From the NCBI GenBank assembly GCA_041879295.1, contig CP047152.1, positions 2,795,501 to 2,859,500 of the forward strand: a DNA stretch of 64,000 bases, in the 5' to 3' direction. Position numbers and translations under genes: made by a program. The stretch is from Pseudomonas putida (GTDB lineage Bacteria; Pseudomonadota; Gammaproteobacteria; Pseudomonadales; Pseudomonadaceae). Each line of letters starts with the position of its first letter. Position 1 is the stretch's first letter. The notes under the pieces were generated by a model. The model was not told where the DNA came from and did no database searches. It saw nothing but the letters and a program-made list of their open reading frames with translations. This document shows positions 39,216 to 49,422 of this stretch, piece by piece.

Positions 39216-40151
39216 GTGAGGAATGGTTTGCTGGTTTCTTGTATGGCTCTTTCCCTTACGGGGTGTGGAGATGGTGGCGAAGCCTACAGAAAGCAGGCAG
39301 AGAGCTTTCGCGAGGACGTCAGTTCTCTGCAAGCACAGATTGCAGCTGCGAAAACCAGGATCACCCAGCTCGAACAGGAAAATAAGACTCTCAAAGAGAC
39401 ACCGGCAGTGTTCTTAGCCCAGGTAAGAAAGGCTGTGGATGCCGGGGACGAGACAACCGCGAAAGCAGCCTTGGCATCGTTAACCTCCCGCTACGCCGAC
39501 TCCGCTGAAGCTGCGATCGGAAAAGACCTTTTGCAAAAAATGGTCAAGGATCGCGAAGCCAAGGAACAAGAAGAGCGCCGACTGGCGGCTCTTGGTATGA
39601 AAGCGATCCCGGTCAAAGGCTCGTTCACCGCGGACGACAGCGCTGTCTCGCTTCAGTCTGCTCAAGTGGCCGGCCAATGGAGCTTCAACGATCACGGGGA
39701 TGAGTACGAATACCGATCGGCTGAGCGCGGCTCTCGGTACATCACCGCGAAGGTGACCTACTCGTCCAAGAGCAAAGATCCCCGCCTGGCCCCTCTGATC
39801 GTTTACGCAACAAATGGTGGTGAGCTTAAGCGGCTTGGAGTCATGGGTTTCGAGTTCGTTAGCTGGAGCAGCTATGCGACCTTCCTGGGAAACTACCACG
39901 ACGACGCTAACGATTTTGCTCACAAGGCAAGCATCAGATTCTCAATGGGTCTCCAAGTCCCTAATGAAGCGATCACTAAGCCGCTGTACATCGTTGCCTC
40001 GTCTTCAGGTTGCGCTGATCGTAGCTCGGATCGATTCGGTAATCCGCCCGTGAGCTACTCAACCTACAGCTGTGACCAAGCTGCTCCCGCTGTGCTCCGG
40101 GCAAGCGATTTCAAAGAAGGCCGGTTCGGCATCGTCAAGCGCATCGATTGA
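39216..40151 (+). CDS. Lipoprotein with coiled coil, KAP partner
   Basis: 311 residues. GTG 39216 is chosen because AAGGAG lies 7 bases before it; the protein then begins with a compact lipoprotein signal, lipobox SLTGC-G. A coiled coil (about 30-65, SLQAQIAAAKTRITQLEQENKTL) is followed by a helical KAALASL region and a C-terminal domain with many aromatic residues and Cys (about 130-311) of unknown fold. It is probably anchored to the outer or inner membrane facing the periplasm. Lying after a KAP NTPase and before a membrane protein, it could be the envelope component of a shared system. Confidence 0.75.
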   Translation: MRNGLLVSCMALSLTGCGDGGEAYRKQAESFREDVSSLQAQIAAAKTRITQLEQENKTLKETPAVFLAQVRKAVDAGDETTAKAALASLTSRYADSAEAAIGKDLLQKMVKDREAKEQEERRLAALGMKAIPVKGSFTADDSAVSLQSAQVAGQWSFNDHGDEYEYRSAERGSRYITAKVTYSSKSKDPRLAPLIVYATNGGELKRLGVMGFEFVSWSSYATFLGNYHDDANDFAHKASIRFSMGLQVPNEAITKPLYIVASSSGCADRSSDRFGNPPVSYSTYSCDQAAPAVLRASDFKEGRFGIVKRID

Positions 40152-40174
40152 TTCTGAGATAGGACTCTCATCCC

Positions 40175-40486
40175 ATGAAAAAGGCTTTCATCGCAGCGGG
40201 CATCGCCCTACTCTGCTTGGTTATCTACACCCAGATTACGATCTTCTCAGTACCGCCAATTGGAGCGGTACCAGAAGGAAGGACAGTAATCATGCTTCGC
40301 CTCAACAAGACGAATTTCATCGATAGCGCTGATGCGATGTGCGTTCGCATCCAGGGCTATGTGAACCTGCTTTGCCGCGGTATGACGATGGGGGCTGTGG
40401 TGAACGCTACCACCATCATTGCGCGTCTGCCCTACTCCGAGACCATCTACAAGATCAGTACTGGTGGTGACTCCTACGAACGATAG
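40175..40486 (+). CDS. Small membrane-anchored protein
   Basis: 103 residues. One N-terminal membrane segment (about 4-25, AFIAAGIALLCLVIYTQITI) is followed by a short domain with two Cys (MCVRIQGYVNLLCRG) and RLPYSETIYKISTGG. The family is not recognised. It starts 23 bp after the lipoprotein stop and is likely co-transcribed. The positively charged start MKK suggests an N-in, C-out orientation, placing the domain in the periplasm. Confidence 0.6.
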   Translation: MKKAFIAAGIALLCLVIYTQITIFSVPPIGAVPEGRTVIMLRLNKTNFIDSADAMCVRIQGYVNLLCRGMTMGAVVNATTIIARLPYSETIYKISTGGDSYER

Positions 40487-40824
40487 CCCAGCGTATGGCG
40501 GGCTCAGTTTTTTGGGCCAGCCGCTATCGATTACCTATGCAGTTTTGAACCGTTTCAACCGTTATCGCCGCACAGCGGTGGCGTGGGATCATCAAGGGAT
40601 GTCCAGATCTAGGCGATTCTGAGCGCTTGTTTACCATAGGCTTTTCCGAGCTTAAGCATGATTGTGAGGCTAGCTTCTCCGACTTTCTCAGCCCCAGCCT
40701 AGGTAATGCGCCAGACCTCGTCGCCCTTATGGTGTGGATCTTGCGCGCAGGAAGTCAACATCGTCGGTGTCCAGTTTTCCAGGACATGACAGAATTTGCC
40801 GGAATGAATCAGGGAAGTGTCCGT

Positions 40825-43800
40825 ATGTCCGAAAGCATGCTCGTTCGTGCTAGCCGAGATGGCGATCAGTTTCATTATTTGTGGGCGGCACGCCGTGCCT
40901 TGCAGTTGCTAACGCCTCAATCCGGTCTCGTAGCAATTGCCATCGAGGGCGCTGCCACCGACGAACTTTCGGAAGCCGAGGTCTCAGAGGTAGGTGAGCA
41001 ACTCATCGATATTGCCGAGTATTACGGCAGTACCGAGCTGAGAAGCGCGACCAGAGTTCGTTATCTGCAGCTCAAACACTCTACGGTTCGCGTGGATGAG
41101 ATCTGGCAGCCCAGCGGCCTGGAGAAGACGATCTGCGGCTTTGCGGAACGTTACCAGGCTCTTCAGAAAGAGCTACCTGATACCTCGTTGAGCGAGATAC
41201 TCGAGTTCTGGTTTGTTACCAATCGCCCTATAAGCGCAGATTTCATAGAGGCAGTTGAGGATGCGGCTTCCCAGCGGAAGGCCCGTCACCCAAACAACCT
41301 CAAAAAACTCGAAAAATTCACCTCGCTGAATGGTGATGCGCTTGCCACATTCTGCCGCATGCTCCACCTGGAAGGCTTGCAAGATGACTATTGGACACAA
41401 AGAAACATACTGTTTCAGGACGTTCTTGGATATCTCCCCGATGTAGACGTAGATGCGCCAGTTCGACTCAAAGAGCTGGTTAACAAAAAGGCGTTATCAG
41501 AGAGCGCGGCCAATCCCACTATCACCAAAATGGACGTGCTGCGGGAGTTGCGGACAGACGAGGGCCACCTCTTCCCAGCACCCTGCCTGATTGGGAAAAT
41601 TGCCGACGCAATACCCCGACAGCAAGAACTAGGAATCATCCGCTCGGTCATTGATGCCAGCGACCATCCTGTAATCGTTCATGCAGATGCAGGCGTCGGA
41701 AAGTCAGTGCTCTCTACCCGAATTGGCCAGAACCTGCCTGAAGGGTCAGTCAGTTTACTCTACGACTGCTTCGGGAACGGGCAGTACCGCAGCGTAACGG
41801 GCTACCGCCACCGCCACAGAATTGCTCTCGTTCAATTAGCGAACGAACTCTCTGCGCTTGGTCTTTGTCACCCACTGATTCCGAGCCCGAACGCAGATAG
41901 TACTGCCTACATGCGAGCGTTCCTGTACCGTGTAAAACAGGCCGTGACATTGCTTCAAGCGCAGAATGCAGATGCGTTGCTGTGCCTCATAGTAGACGCT
42001 GCTGACAACGCTCAAATGGCGGCCGAGGATATAGGTGAGCCTCGATCGTTTGTTCGAGACCTTCTGCGTGAGGCGCTTCCAGAAGGTGTTCGACTGGTTG
42101 CCCTGTGCCGGCCTCATCGAGAGGCGATGCTCGACCCTCCTCCTCATGCGCTGTTGCTCGGTTTGAATGCATTTATTCTCGACGAAACGGCGGCGCACTT
42201 GCGTCAAAGTTTCCCACTCGCCACTGACCAGGACGTCGAAGAGTTCCACCGACTAAGCTCACAAAACCCCCGAGTTCAAGCCCTCGCACTCTCTCGTGGA
42301 TTACCGCTTCCCGACATGCTCAGGCTTCTCGGGCCGAACCCTACTACAGTGGATAGCGCCCTCGACGGTATATTGGAGCAGTCCATCGCGAAGCTACGCG
42401 ATACTGCAGGCGCGCTAGAGCGATCACAAATTGATTTGATTTGCGCAGCACTTGCCTCGTTACGCCCGTTGGTACCTATAGCAGTTCTTGCAGGTATATC
42501 GGGCGTAACCCCAGCGCTAGTCAGAAGCTTCGCGCTTGATTTAGGCCGCCCTCTTATAGTCAACGATGAAACAGTTCAATTCTATGACGAGCCTGCAGAG
42601 ACTTGGTTTCGTGAGCGATTCAAACCCGAGGCATCACGCTTGGGAGACTTCGTGGAGCGCTTGGCCAGCCTGAGCTCTTCCAGTGCGTACGTGGCAAGCG
42701 TGCTGCCACAGTTGATGCTCGAAGCTGGCCAGCTTTCTGAACTTGTAGATTTGGCTCTGACCTCAGAAGGGCTTCCTGGGTCTGGGCCAGTGGAGCGTCG
42801 TGATATCGAACTCCAACGCCTTCAATTTGCGCTGAAAGCAAGCTTGCGCAGCCATCGATATCCTGAAGCCGCCAAACTTGCTCTCAAGGCTGGCGGTGAA
42901 AGTGCGGGAAATGAACGACAACGTACTCTATTACGAGAGAACGCTGATTTGGTCTCGCCGTTCATGGACAGTAATAGCGCTCAAGAAATCGTGTCGCGTC
43001 GTACCTTCGGTTCCGGGTGGGTTGGTTCGCACCACCTGTACGAGGCGGTCGTACTGTCTGGGTATCCCGATCTTAAAGGTGAAGCCCGCAGCCGTCTTCG
43101 TATGGCTGAAGAATGGCTGATTAATTGGAGTGAATTGCCAGCTGAAGATCGACAGCAGGAGCCTGTCACCGATACAGATCGGGCAATGATGACGATCGCC
43201 TTCCTCCGTATTGATGGCCCTGGCCCAGCTGCTGAAAGCTTGCGTCGGTGGCACCCACGATCTCTGTCCTATGAAGCCGGTTGTATCGCGGCGAAGCGCC
43301 TGCTTGATCACGGACTATATGACGAGTTAGACGCACTCGCGTTAGCCGCAGGGAATGACTTGGCGTTAGTACTCGGATTAGCTGAGCAAGCGTGCAATTT
43401 GAACCGAGCGCTACCGACAGAGGTGACAAGGCGAGCCCTCAGGCTCCTTTCCCGCGTACGGTTTATCGATGCACCAGACAAGTGGGATGGATCTCCTCCA
43501 TTAGTCGCGATTTCAGCGATAGTCGAAGCTGCTTTCCGACAGAATATTTGTGATTCAGAAAAAGCTATATGTGTGCTCTCTCGGTTCCTTCCCTTCCCTC
43601 CCCCAACGCGGATGTCATCTCACTTCGGGGTGAGTCCGAACCTTCGAGCTTACGCTCTGCAAGCCGCGCTTGCAGGCAGTAAGCTGGATGTGACAGATGT
43701 CGCTTCTCCCGGAATCAAAGAGGAAATGCAGAACAGCAAATCTCATAGCAAGTCGCAGGAGCTGCGGGAATTTGAATCAAGCGTTGGGGTACTCATTCCT

Positions 43801-46800
43801 TGGATCAATTTATGGGCCCAGTCGGTTGTCAGCGCACCATCTCAATCGAGCTTGCAGGAGGCCATATCACAGGCTGTATCCTCAACTGCTTCAACCGCGA
43901 CGTACAATCGCCACGACTTCCCGCACATTACCGATGCGATCGCAGTTTTATGGATGGATACGCTTTTGGTGAGCCAGGTCACCGAACGTGGCAGTTATAA
44001 CGACCTGATAGAGTGGGCAAACAATTTGAGTCGTCCGCTTTTTACCCCGACGCTGAATCGCTTAACGCGGCTCTTCAGTAGCGTAAGGGGATCTGAGGAC
44101 TTCGCATTCACGTTGGCTAATACAGCCGCCTCGCTGCACCGTTCCGAACGCTCCGATGCTCGCCACCTGGTGGAGGGGCTAGTTGATGTGGCTCGTTCGT
44201 TACTGGCGATCAGTCCTGAGGATGCTCAGGTCTATTTCGATGAGGCAGTTGGCGTTGCGAGCAGGATAGGGGATGAAAATCTTGCTCGCTGGGATGCAGT
44301 TATCGAATTAGCAGATCGTGCGTCGAGTGAAGCACGCCCGGCTTCAGAAGTAGCCTACAATTTTGCACGTTGTGCAGAGGTGACCCGAGATTACGTAGAC
44401 CGTGATAAACACTTCGCTTGGACTGCAACGATCGACGCGCTGGTTGGTTTATGCCCTACCTCCGCCCTAACCATTGCGAGTCGCTGGCGTGATCGCCACT
44501 TTGGAAGTGACGACAGGATCCTGAAAAGAACGATTCGAGCGTTACTGGCAAAAAAAGTCATTAACGCGTTGGACGCCTTGCCCATGATAAGTTTCCGCGC
44601 CGACTGGGATGAACCTGGTTTGGTTGCTGCCGCGCTTGAGAGCTGTGCTGAGCCACACATAAGGGAAACTGCCCTCAGACTTACCTATCGCTACATGACG
44701 CTGAAGACTCAGACTGCTGCTCAGTGGCAAGCCCTGACGTTCGTGGCGAACTCGGCGTCTGTGTCTCTGCCGGGATTGAGTTTAAGCCTAGCAGGGGCCA
44801 TCAAACTCGAAGCCATCCAGAAAAAACGTTCGCCCTCACATCCCCCCCTCCAATCTAGCCTCTCCAGTACCAAGCGTGACTGGGACGCCATTTTTCGGGA
44901 TTGCGACCTTTCCATGGCGATGGGTATTTTGATCGCGCATCAGCGGTTTAAGGAGGATACACCGCCGTTCAATACGGAAGAATTTTTCAGCGAGATTACC
45001 AGGCGTGTGCAGGTAGGAAAGGAGCCGTCATTTATCACTGCGTTTGCAGATTCGACTCAATTCGATCTGTGGCATTTGCGATATTTTCTCGAGGCACTTC
45101 CAGCCCACTGGATTGCAAGGCCTGCAATCCGTAATGCACTCCAAAGTATGCTGAAGGTCATTACTCGACGGCATTGCATGGTGATTAGGCGCAGCCGGCA
45201 CTATGAAGTCATGCCGTTTCAGCTTGCATATCAATCATCTGGTATCGGCAAAGATGAGCTATTGGACACAATTTTAGAGGCCATCGCTGAGTCGGCTGAG
45301 CAGGTAGGTGCAGACCACCTCTTCAGTCTCGTCGGCTTGCTCGCAGAAAAGCTGACCCAGGACGAGGCACTGAAAACCCTGTCATATGGTTTGATGCTAT
45401 TCGAACCAGTGCTTGAGGAGCGTGACGGGGATGGTGAATGGACTCAGGATCTCACTCCGCCTGCTACCGTCGAAGAAGCAGTGGCTGGATACGTATGGGC
45501 TGCTCTAGCATCCCCTATAGCTGCCACTCGGTGGGAAGCGGCCCATACCGTGGTTGCGTTGTGCGCGCTTGATAGAACGCGAGTTGTCGACGAACTCTTC
45601 GCCCACGCTTCAAGGGATGTAACTAGTCCATACGGGGACGCTCGATTCGAGTTCTACAGCCTTCATGCTCACCAGTGGCTACTGATAGCTGCCGCGCGAG
45701 CGGCGTTGGAGTATCCCAAAGCCCTGATTCCGCATATTGACTACCTCCTAGCTAAAGCTGATCTGCATCCCCGTCACTTAATGATCCAGCTGTTTGCGGC
45801 TCGAACCCTAATGGTTCTGACCTATCACGGAGTGACCGCGATCTCAGGCGAGGTTCAGCAAGGACTTGTGAATATTTGCTCAACGTTAGGCGTGCGGCCT
45901 GAGGATGCGAGTCCTTCAGTGACACCTCCTATGTCAGCAAGTAAGGATACCATCGAGGGCGACCGCTCCTCCTTCGATTGGGATGTTGAACAGTACTGGC
46001 TCAAGCCGCTTGGACGCTGTTTTGGGCTGAGGCTAGCACAAGTAGTTCACGAGGCGGACAGCATGAGGCGCGACGAACTGGGTTACACAGGAATACATCG
46101 CTGGGATGAGGATGCGCGGAACCAGGCTGAGCTGTTTCGCTATGAAGATACCACTTGTAGGCACGGCAGCTATCCGCGCGTAGATAACTTGAGTTTTTAC
46201 TATTCCTATCATGCAATGATGATGACCGCATCCCAGATGCTATCAACCGTTGCGCAGGTCAATCGAGAGGGCTCGAATGAAGATAGATTTGGGGAATGGC
46301 TAACCCGCCACGATCTGGCCCGCCCCAATGGACGATGGATCGCAGATCGGCGCGACCCAATCCCGTTGAGCTACTACGATCGGCCTAGGTGTGATGAGGT
46401 CGGGGATTGGCTAGGATCGATCTCTATTAATGACTTTGACCACGCCCTCTACCCTGGTTCAGGCTTGATGACTCTGTGGGGGAGTTGGTCAGGAATCAAT
46501 CCAAATCACATCGAGACAATCTCTGTGCATTCGGCCCTGGTATCACCGGGCACGTCTTCATCGCTGCTACGAGCCCTTCAGACGGTTGGACATCCACATG
46601 ACTTCCGTATACCAAGTGCCGAAGACGAGTTGGAGATCGATACCCCACCCTATCTACTTAAAGGGTGGGTAAAGCATTTGCACGACGAATCAGGGATAGA
46701 TAGCAGTGATCCTTGGGGCGGCAACATTCCATTCCCCGTACCGGAACCAGCTGCGTTCGTCATTGAGGCCATGAGCCTAACGACTGATCCTGATCGGAGG

Positions 46801-47136
46801 GAATGGTTCCTCCCGTCCTCTTCTACTCCCGTCATGAGATCCCGCACATGGGGGGATTCCGACGTCGATGACAGCGCTGAGACGGCCAACGGGCATAGTC
46901 TTGAAGCCTCCATCGACTTTGTCATCGAATACCTACAGGCAGCAGGCAAACATCTGGTTGTCGAAGTAGAAATTCAGCAGAACGCCCGCCACCAAATTTA
47001 TCGAGTCCGAAACGACGATGAGCTCACACACTTCCCCAGCAATCGAATCTACATCTTCAGAAACGACGGAACAGTCCAAAGTCTCAGAGGCCATCCTGAC
47101 TTTAGGGAAACAGTTGGTCACCGAACAGGGGTTTGA
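40825..47136 (+). CDS. Nuclease-STAND NTPase, Avs-like antiphage candidate
   Basis: About 2103 residues from ATG 40825, chosen because AGGGAAG lies 8 bases upstream; the frame is open further up to a TTG at 40627, with another ATG at 40786. The N-terminus (about 5-120) resembles a Cap4/DUF4297-type PD-(D/E)xK nuclease: ASRDGDQFHYLWAARRAL, an acidic IEG near 38, IDIAEYYG near 62 and YLQLKHST near 81 (QxK). A STAND-type NTPase follows with Walker A HADAGVGKS (about 286-294) and Walker B LLCLIVDAAD (about 385-395). The remaining ~1600 residues are helical and repeat-like, suited to sensing. This nuclease-NTPase-sensor order is that of Avs2/Avs3 antiphage proteins, which recognise phage terminase. 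A companion gene overlaps its end. The Avs assignment is inference from architecture. Confidence 0.7.
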   Translation: MSESMLVRASRDGDQFHYLWAARRALQLLTPQSGLVAIAIEGAATDELSEAEVSEVGEQLIDIAEYYGSTELRSATRVRYLQLKHSTVRVDEIWQPSGLEKTICGFAERYQALQKELPDTSLSEILEFWFVTNRPISADFIEAVEDAASQRKARHPNNLKKLEKFTSLNGDALATFCRMLHLEGLQDDYWTQRNILFQDVLGYLPDVDVDAPVRLKELVNKKALSESAANPTITKMDVLRELRTDEGHLFPAPCLIGKIADAIPRQQELGIIRSVIDASDHPVIVHADAGVGKSVLSTRIGQNLPEGSVSLLYDCFGNGQYRSVTGYRHRHRIALVQLANELSALGLCHPLIPSPNADSTAYMRAFLYRVKQAVTLLQAQNADALLCLIVDAADNAQMAAEDIGEPRSFVRDLLREALPEGVRLVALCRPHREAMLDPPPHALLLGLNAFILDETAAHLRQSFPLATDQDVEEFHRLSSQNPRVQALALSRGLPLPDMLRLLGPNPTTVDSALDGILEQSIAKLRDTAGALERSQIDLICAALASLRPLVPIAVLAGISGVTPALVRSFALDLGRPLIVNDETVQFYDEPAETWFRERFKPEASRLGDFVERLASLSSSSAYVASVLPQLMLEAGQLSELVDLALTSEGLPGSGPVERRDIELQRLQFALKASLRSHRYPEAAKLALKAGGESAGNERQRTLLRENADLVSPFMDSNSAQEIVSRRTFGSGWVGSHHLYEAVVLSGYPDLKGEARSRLRMAEEWLINWSELPAEDRQQEPVTDTDRAMMTIAFLRIDGPGPAAESLRRWHPRSLSYEAGCIAAKRLLDHGLYDELDALALAAGNDLALVLGLAEQACNLNRALPTEVTRRALRLLSRVRFIDAPDKWDGSPPLVAISAIVEAAFRQNICDSEKAICVLSRFLPFPPPTRMSSHFGVSPNLRAYALQAALAGSKLDVTDVASPGIKEEMQNSKSHSKSQELREFESSVGVLIPWINLWAQSVVSAPSQSSLQEAISQAVSSTASTATYNRHDFPHITDAIAVLWMDTLLVSQVTERGSYNDLIEWANNLSRPLFTPTLNRLTRLFSSVRGSEDFAFTLANTAASLHRSERSDARHLVEGLVDVARSLLAISPEDAQVYFDEAVGVASRIGDENLARWDAVIELADRASSEARPASEVAYNFARCAEVTRDYVDRDKHFAWTATIDALVGLCPTSALTIASRWRDRHFGSDDRILKRTIRALLAKKVINALDALPMISFRADWDEPGLVAAALESCAEPHIRETALRLTYRYMTLKTQTAAQWQALTFVANSASVSLPGLSLSLAGAIKLEAIQKKRSPSHPPLQSSLSSTKRDWDAIFRDCDLSMAMGILIAHQRFKEDTPPFNTEEFFSEITRRVQVGKEPSFITAFADSTQFDLWHLRYFLEALPAHWIARPAIRNALQSMLKVITRRHCMVIRRSRHYEVMPFQLAYQSSGIGKDELLDTILEAIAESAEQVGADHLFSLVGLLAEKLTQDEALKTLSYGLMLFEPVLEERDGDGEWTQDLTPPATVEEAVAGYVWAALASPIAATRWEAAHTVVALCALDRTRVVDELFAHASRDVTSPYGDARFEFYSLHAHQWLLIAAARAALEYPKALIPHIDYLLAKADLHPRHLMIQLFAARTLMVLTYHGVTAISGEVQQGLVNICSTLGVRPEDASPSVTPPMSASKDTIEGDRSSFDWDVEQYWLKPLGRCFGLRLAQVVHEADSMRRDELGYTGIHRWDEDARNQAELFRYEDTTCRHGSYPRVDNLSFYYSYHAMMMTASQMLSTVAQVNREGSNEDRFGEWLTRHDLARPNGRWIADRRDPIPLSYYDRPRCDEVGDWLGSISINDFDHALYPGSGLMTLWGSWSGINPNHIETISVHSALVSPGTSSSLLRALQTVGHPHDFRIPSAEDELEIDTPPYLLKGWVKHLHDESGIDSSDPWGGNIPFPVPEPAAFVIEAMSLTTDPDRREWFLPSSSTPVMRSRTWGDSDVDDSAETANGHSLEASIDFVIEYLQAAGKHLVVEVEIQQNARHQIYRVRNDDELTHFPSNRIYIFRNDGTVQSLRGHPDFRETVGHRTGV

Positions 47137-47791
47137 CGACTCAGTGGATACGCTTGGCCGCTGGATGGCTCATCACATTGCCGAGCTAATTCATGAGGCC
47201 GAATCAGCGACGGAGGTAGAACGCCTTACGAAGCAGAAAGCCGTACGTGAAGCGATTTTAGCATTGTGGACACATCGGCACGCGTTTGCGTCAGGACGAA
47301 ATCCTTTCGAAGGAATGAAACCAATTTTCGAGGCGCTAGAGAGCCTAGCCCCTGATGCGATCCGATTTCGGTACTTCTCCCCATCTCGCGCCCCAAACGA
47401 TAGTGATGAGGAGTCGGAAGGGGTAAAGACATGCGTGGAAATGGCCAAACTAGTCGATCAAGCAGCCAGGGAGATCGTCAGCTTTTACTTAGCAGAAGCG
47501 GCGAAGGAGGCTCTCGACAGCTCAAAGCAGTGGGTACAGCTCGCAAGTGATGCTCGGCTGGACGAGGGCGACGATATCACCTTGATAAGAATCATTGCAC
47601 AGCGAAGCGATCTTATGAATGCATCGTCTACTAACGTGAATCGGAGGCGTATGCTCAACGACCGAAAACAGAAGCTGGAAGCCTTGCTTATCGGTGGCGC
47701 AAAACTTTTAGATAACATTGATGCGCAAATATCAGAGCTGCCTGAAGTTGGCGATGAGGGCCAGGACGGTTTCGACTGTTTGGTCATTTGA
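47018..47791 (+). CDS. Companion protein of the nuclease-STAND gene
   Basis: 257 residues, largely helical and acidic, no recognised family. The only ATG that includes the protein-like N-terminus ILTLGKQLVTEQGFDDSVDT is at 47018, so the gene overlaps the preceding one by 119 bp in another frame. Starts after 47136 (for example ATG 47164, MAHHIAELI) would give a shorter protein. It sits directly after the STAND gene with no gap, so it is very likely translated with it. Some AVAST systems include a small second protein, which fits, but no homology was established. Confidence 0.7.
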   Translation: MSSHTSPAIESTSSETTEQSKVSEAILTLGKQLVTEQGFDDSVDTLGRWMAHHIAELIHEAESATEVERLTKQKAVREAILALWTHRHAFASGRNPFEGMKPIFEALESLAPDAIRFRYFSPSRAPNDSDEESEGVKTCVEMAKLVDQAAREIVSFYLAEAAKEALDSSKQWVQLASDARLDEGDDITLIRIIAQRSDLMNASSTNVNRRRMLNDRKQKLEALLIGGAKLLDNIDAQISELPEVGDEGQDGFDCLVI

Positions 47792-47898
47792 CGAATAGCA
47801 GTCAGGCGCCTGTTAAGGTGCGGAGTTCGCGGGAAAAGTCTGATGCAATTTGTGCTCGTATAATCTAGCGAGCCGCAGCGGGTTGTTGGTCTCTCTAA

Positions 47899-49061
47899 GG
47901 ATGCTCCGATCAACTTGTCGTGCAGCCGCGGCAAGTTGCAATTTTCCAGGCACCTACAGCGTCATTGGACGAAAAGTGACCGAAAAATCATGTACGGAGA
48001 GCTTTTTCGACCGGTTCTCCGTGTTAAACGCGAACCTCACCCATACCCATGAGCTGTTTTCGAACCCTCCACAGGTTTGCCAGGGCGAACAGCGTGGTCA
48101 ACTGAGCCGTGTTTTTCATCAGCCCACGAAAACGTACTTTCACGTAACCAAACTGCCGCTTGATCACGCGAAACGGATGCTCGACCTTGGCCCGTGTCTG
48201 AGCCTTGCAGAACTCGATCTTGCGCTTGGCTTTGTACAGTACGCTGCGCTGGTTCAGCTTGGAATAGGTGCTGCGACGCGCTGCAATCTGCCAGATCACC
48301 CCGATTTTCATGCTCTTCGCGCCTTTCGACACCGGTGTAACCGGCATCTGCATACACGGCGTTTTCTTCGCCATGCAGCAGTTCAGCCACCTGCGTGACA
48401 TCGGCCACATTGGCAGCGGTGCCATGGACGTGATGCACCAGGCCGGACTCGACATCGGCACCGATGTGCGCCTTCATCCCGAAGAAATACTGACCGCCTT
48501 TCTTGGTCTGGTGCATCTCGGATCACGCTTGCCTTCTTTATTTTTGGTCGAGCTGGGGCATGAATAATGGTGGCATCGACGATGGTGCCTTGGCGCAGCG
48601 ACAGGCCTTTTTCCTGCAGATAACCATGATGACCGCAAGGATTGCCGGTGCGAGCTGATGCTTCTCCAGCAAGTGCCGGAAGTTCATGATCGTGGTGTCT
48701 TCGGGGATTGGCGCGCTCAGCGTCAGGAGTGCGAACTGGCGCATGGGCGTGATTTCGTAGAGCGCTTCTTCCATGGCCGGGTCGCTCAGGGAGAACCAGT
48801 TCTGCAACAGATGGATGCGCAGCATGGTTTCCAGAGGATAGGGTTTTCTACCGCCGCCGGCCTTGGGGTAGAACGGTTCGATCAGCTCCAGCAGGCCTGC
48901 CCAGGGCACCACCTGATCCATTTCGGCGAGGAAGCGCTCTCGGCGGGTTTGCTTGCGCTTGCCGGCGTACTCAAAGTCGGAAAAGCTCATCTGGCTCATG
49001 GGCGGCTCGGATCAGGTGTTGCGGGGATTCTCGCATAACTGAAGGCTTGTTCGGAGATTCC
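47899..49061 (-). mobile_element. Decayed IS5-family element (1163 bp)
   Basis: The left end GGATGCTCCGATCAA and the right end (reverse complement GGAATCTCCGAACAA) are imperfect inverted repeats. CTAA occurs on both sides (47895-47898 and 49062-49065), consistent with a 4-bp target duplication. The transposase frame is broken several times, so the element cannot move by itself. Confidence 0.75.
48024..48999 (-). pseudogene. Frameshifted IS5 transposase
   Basis: The three frames read in order [20 protein letters not shown] (from 48999), then [20 protein letters not shown] (from 48516) and then [20 protein letters not shown] to the stop at 48024. Together they cover the whole transposase and are clearly related to the intact copy at 17679-18659, but at least two frameshifts separate them. 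It belongs to a different IS5 subtype from the intact one because the terminal repeats differ. Confidence 0.85.
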
Positions 49062-49422
49062 CTAACCTCGTCTCAAAAGAACGTGATACGAAGCCCTCGG
49101 ATGATCTCAAGTCTAAGCCTTGGGCGACTGGCCATCCTAGGGGCACTTCACTAATTCGAACTCCCTGAGCCGGAGGCCATGGTGCCGAATTGCTGAGCCA
49201 GCGATACCAGATTTCGGTTGTTGAACCGAGTGCTCCCCGCCAGCGCCAGCTCGCGCTCACCCGTGTGCTTCGACGCGTGAAGTAACGAACCAGGGGTAAT
49301 GGAATCAAGGTGATACGCAATCACATCGCTGTAAGCAATCGACCCTTACAGCAAAACATGAACTCGAACCATTCTCTTACCAGATTTTGAGGCATGAGTA
49401 AGCATGCCGCGAAGCTATCAGC
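49062..49422. other. Unassigned stretch between IS5 and kinase remnant
   Basis: Minus-strand frame 49012-49320 reads RVSASWRWRGALGSTTEIWY and similar, without a start signal or recognised family, and its end runs into the IS. Nothing else is visible. Confidence 0.35.

Noticed and set aside
40627..40824. Longer N-terminus for the nuclease-STAND protein
   Set aside because: Starts at TTG without a ribosome-binding site and adds residues unlike the nuclease domain; the ATG at 40825 has AGGGAAG upstream.
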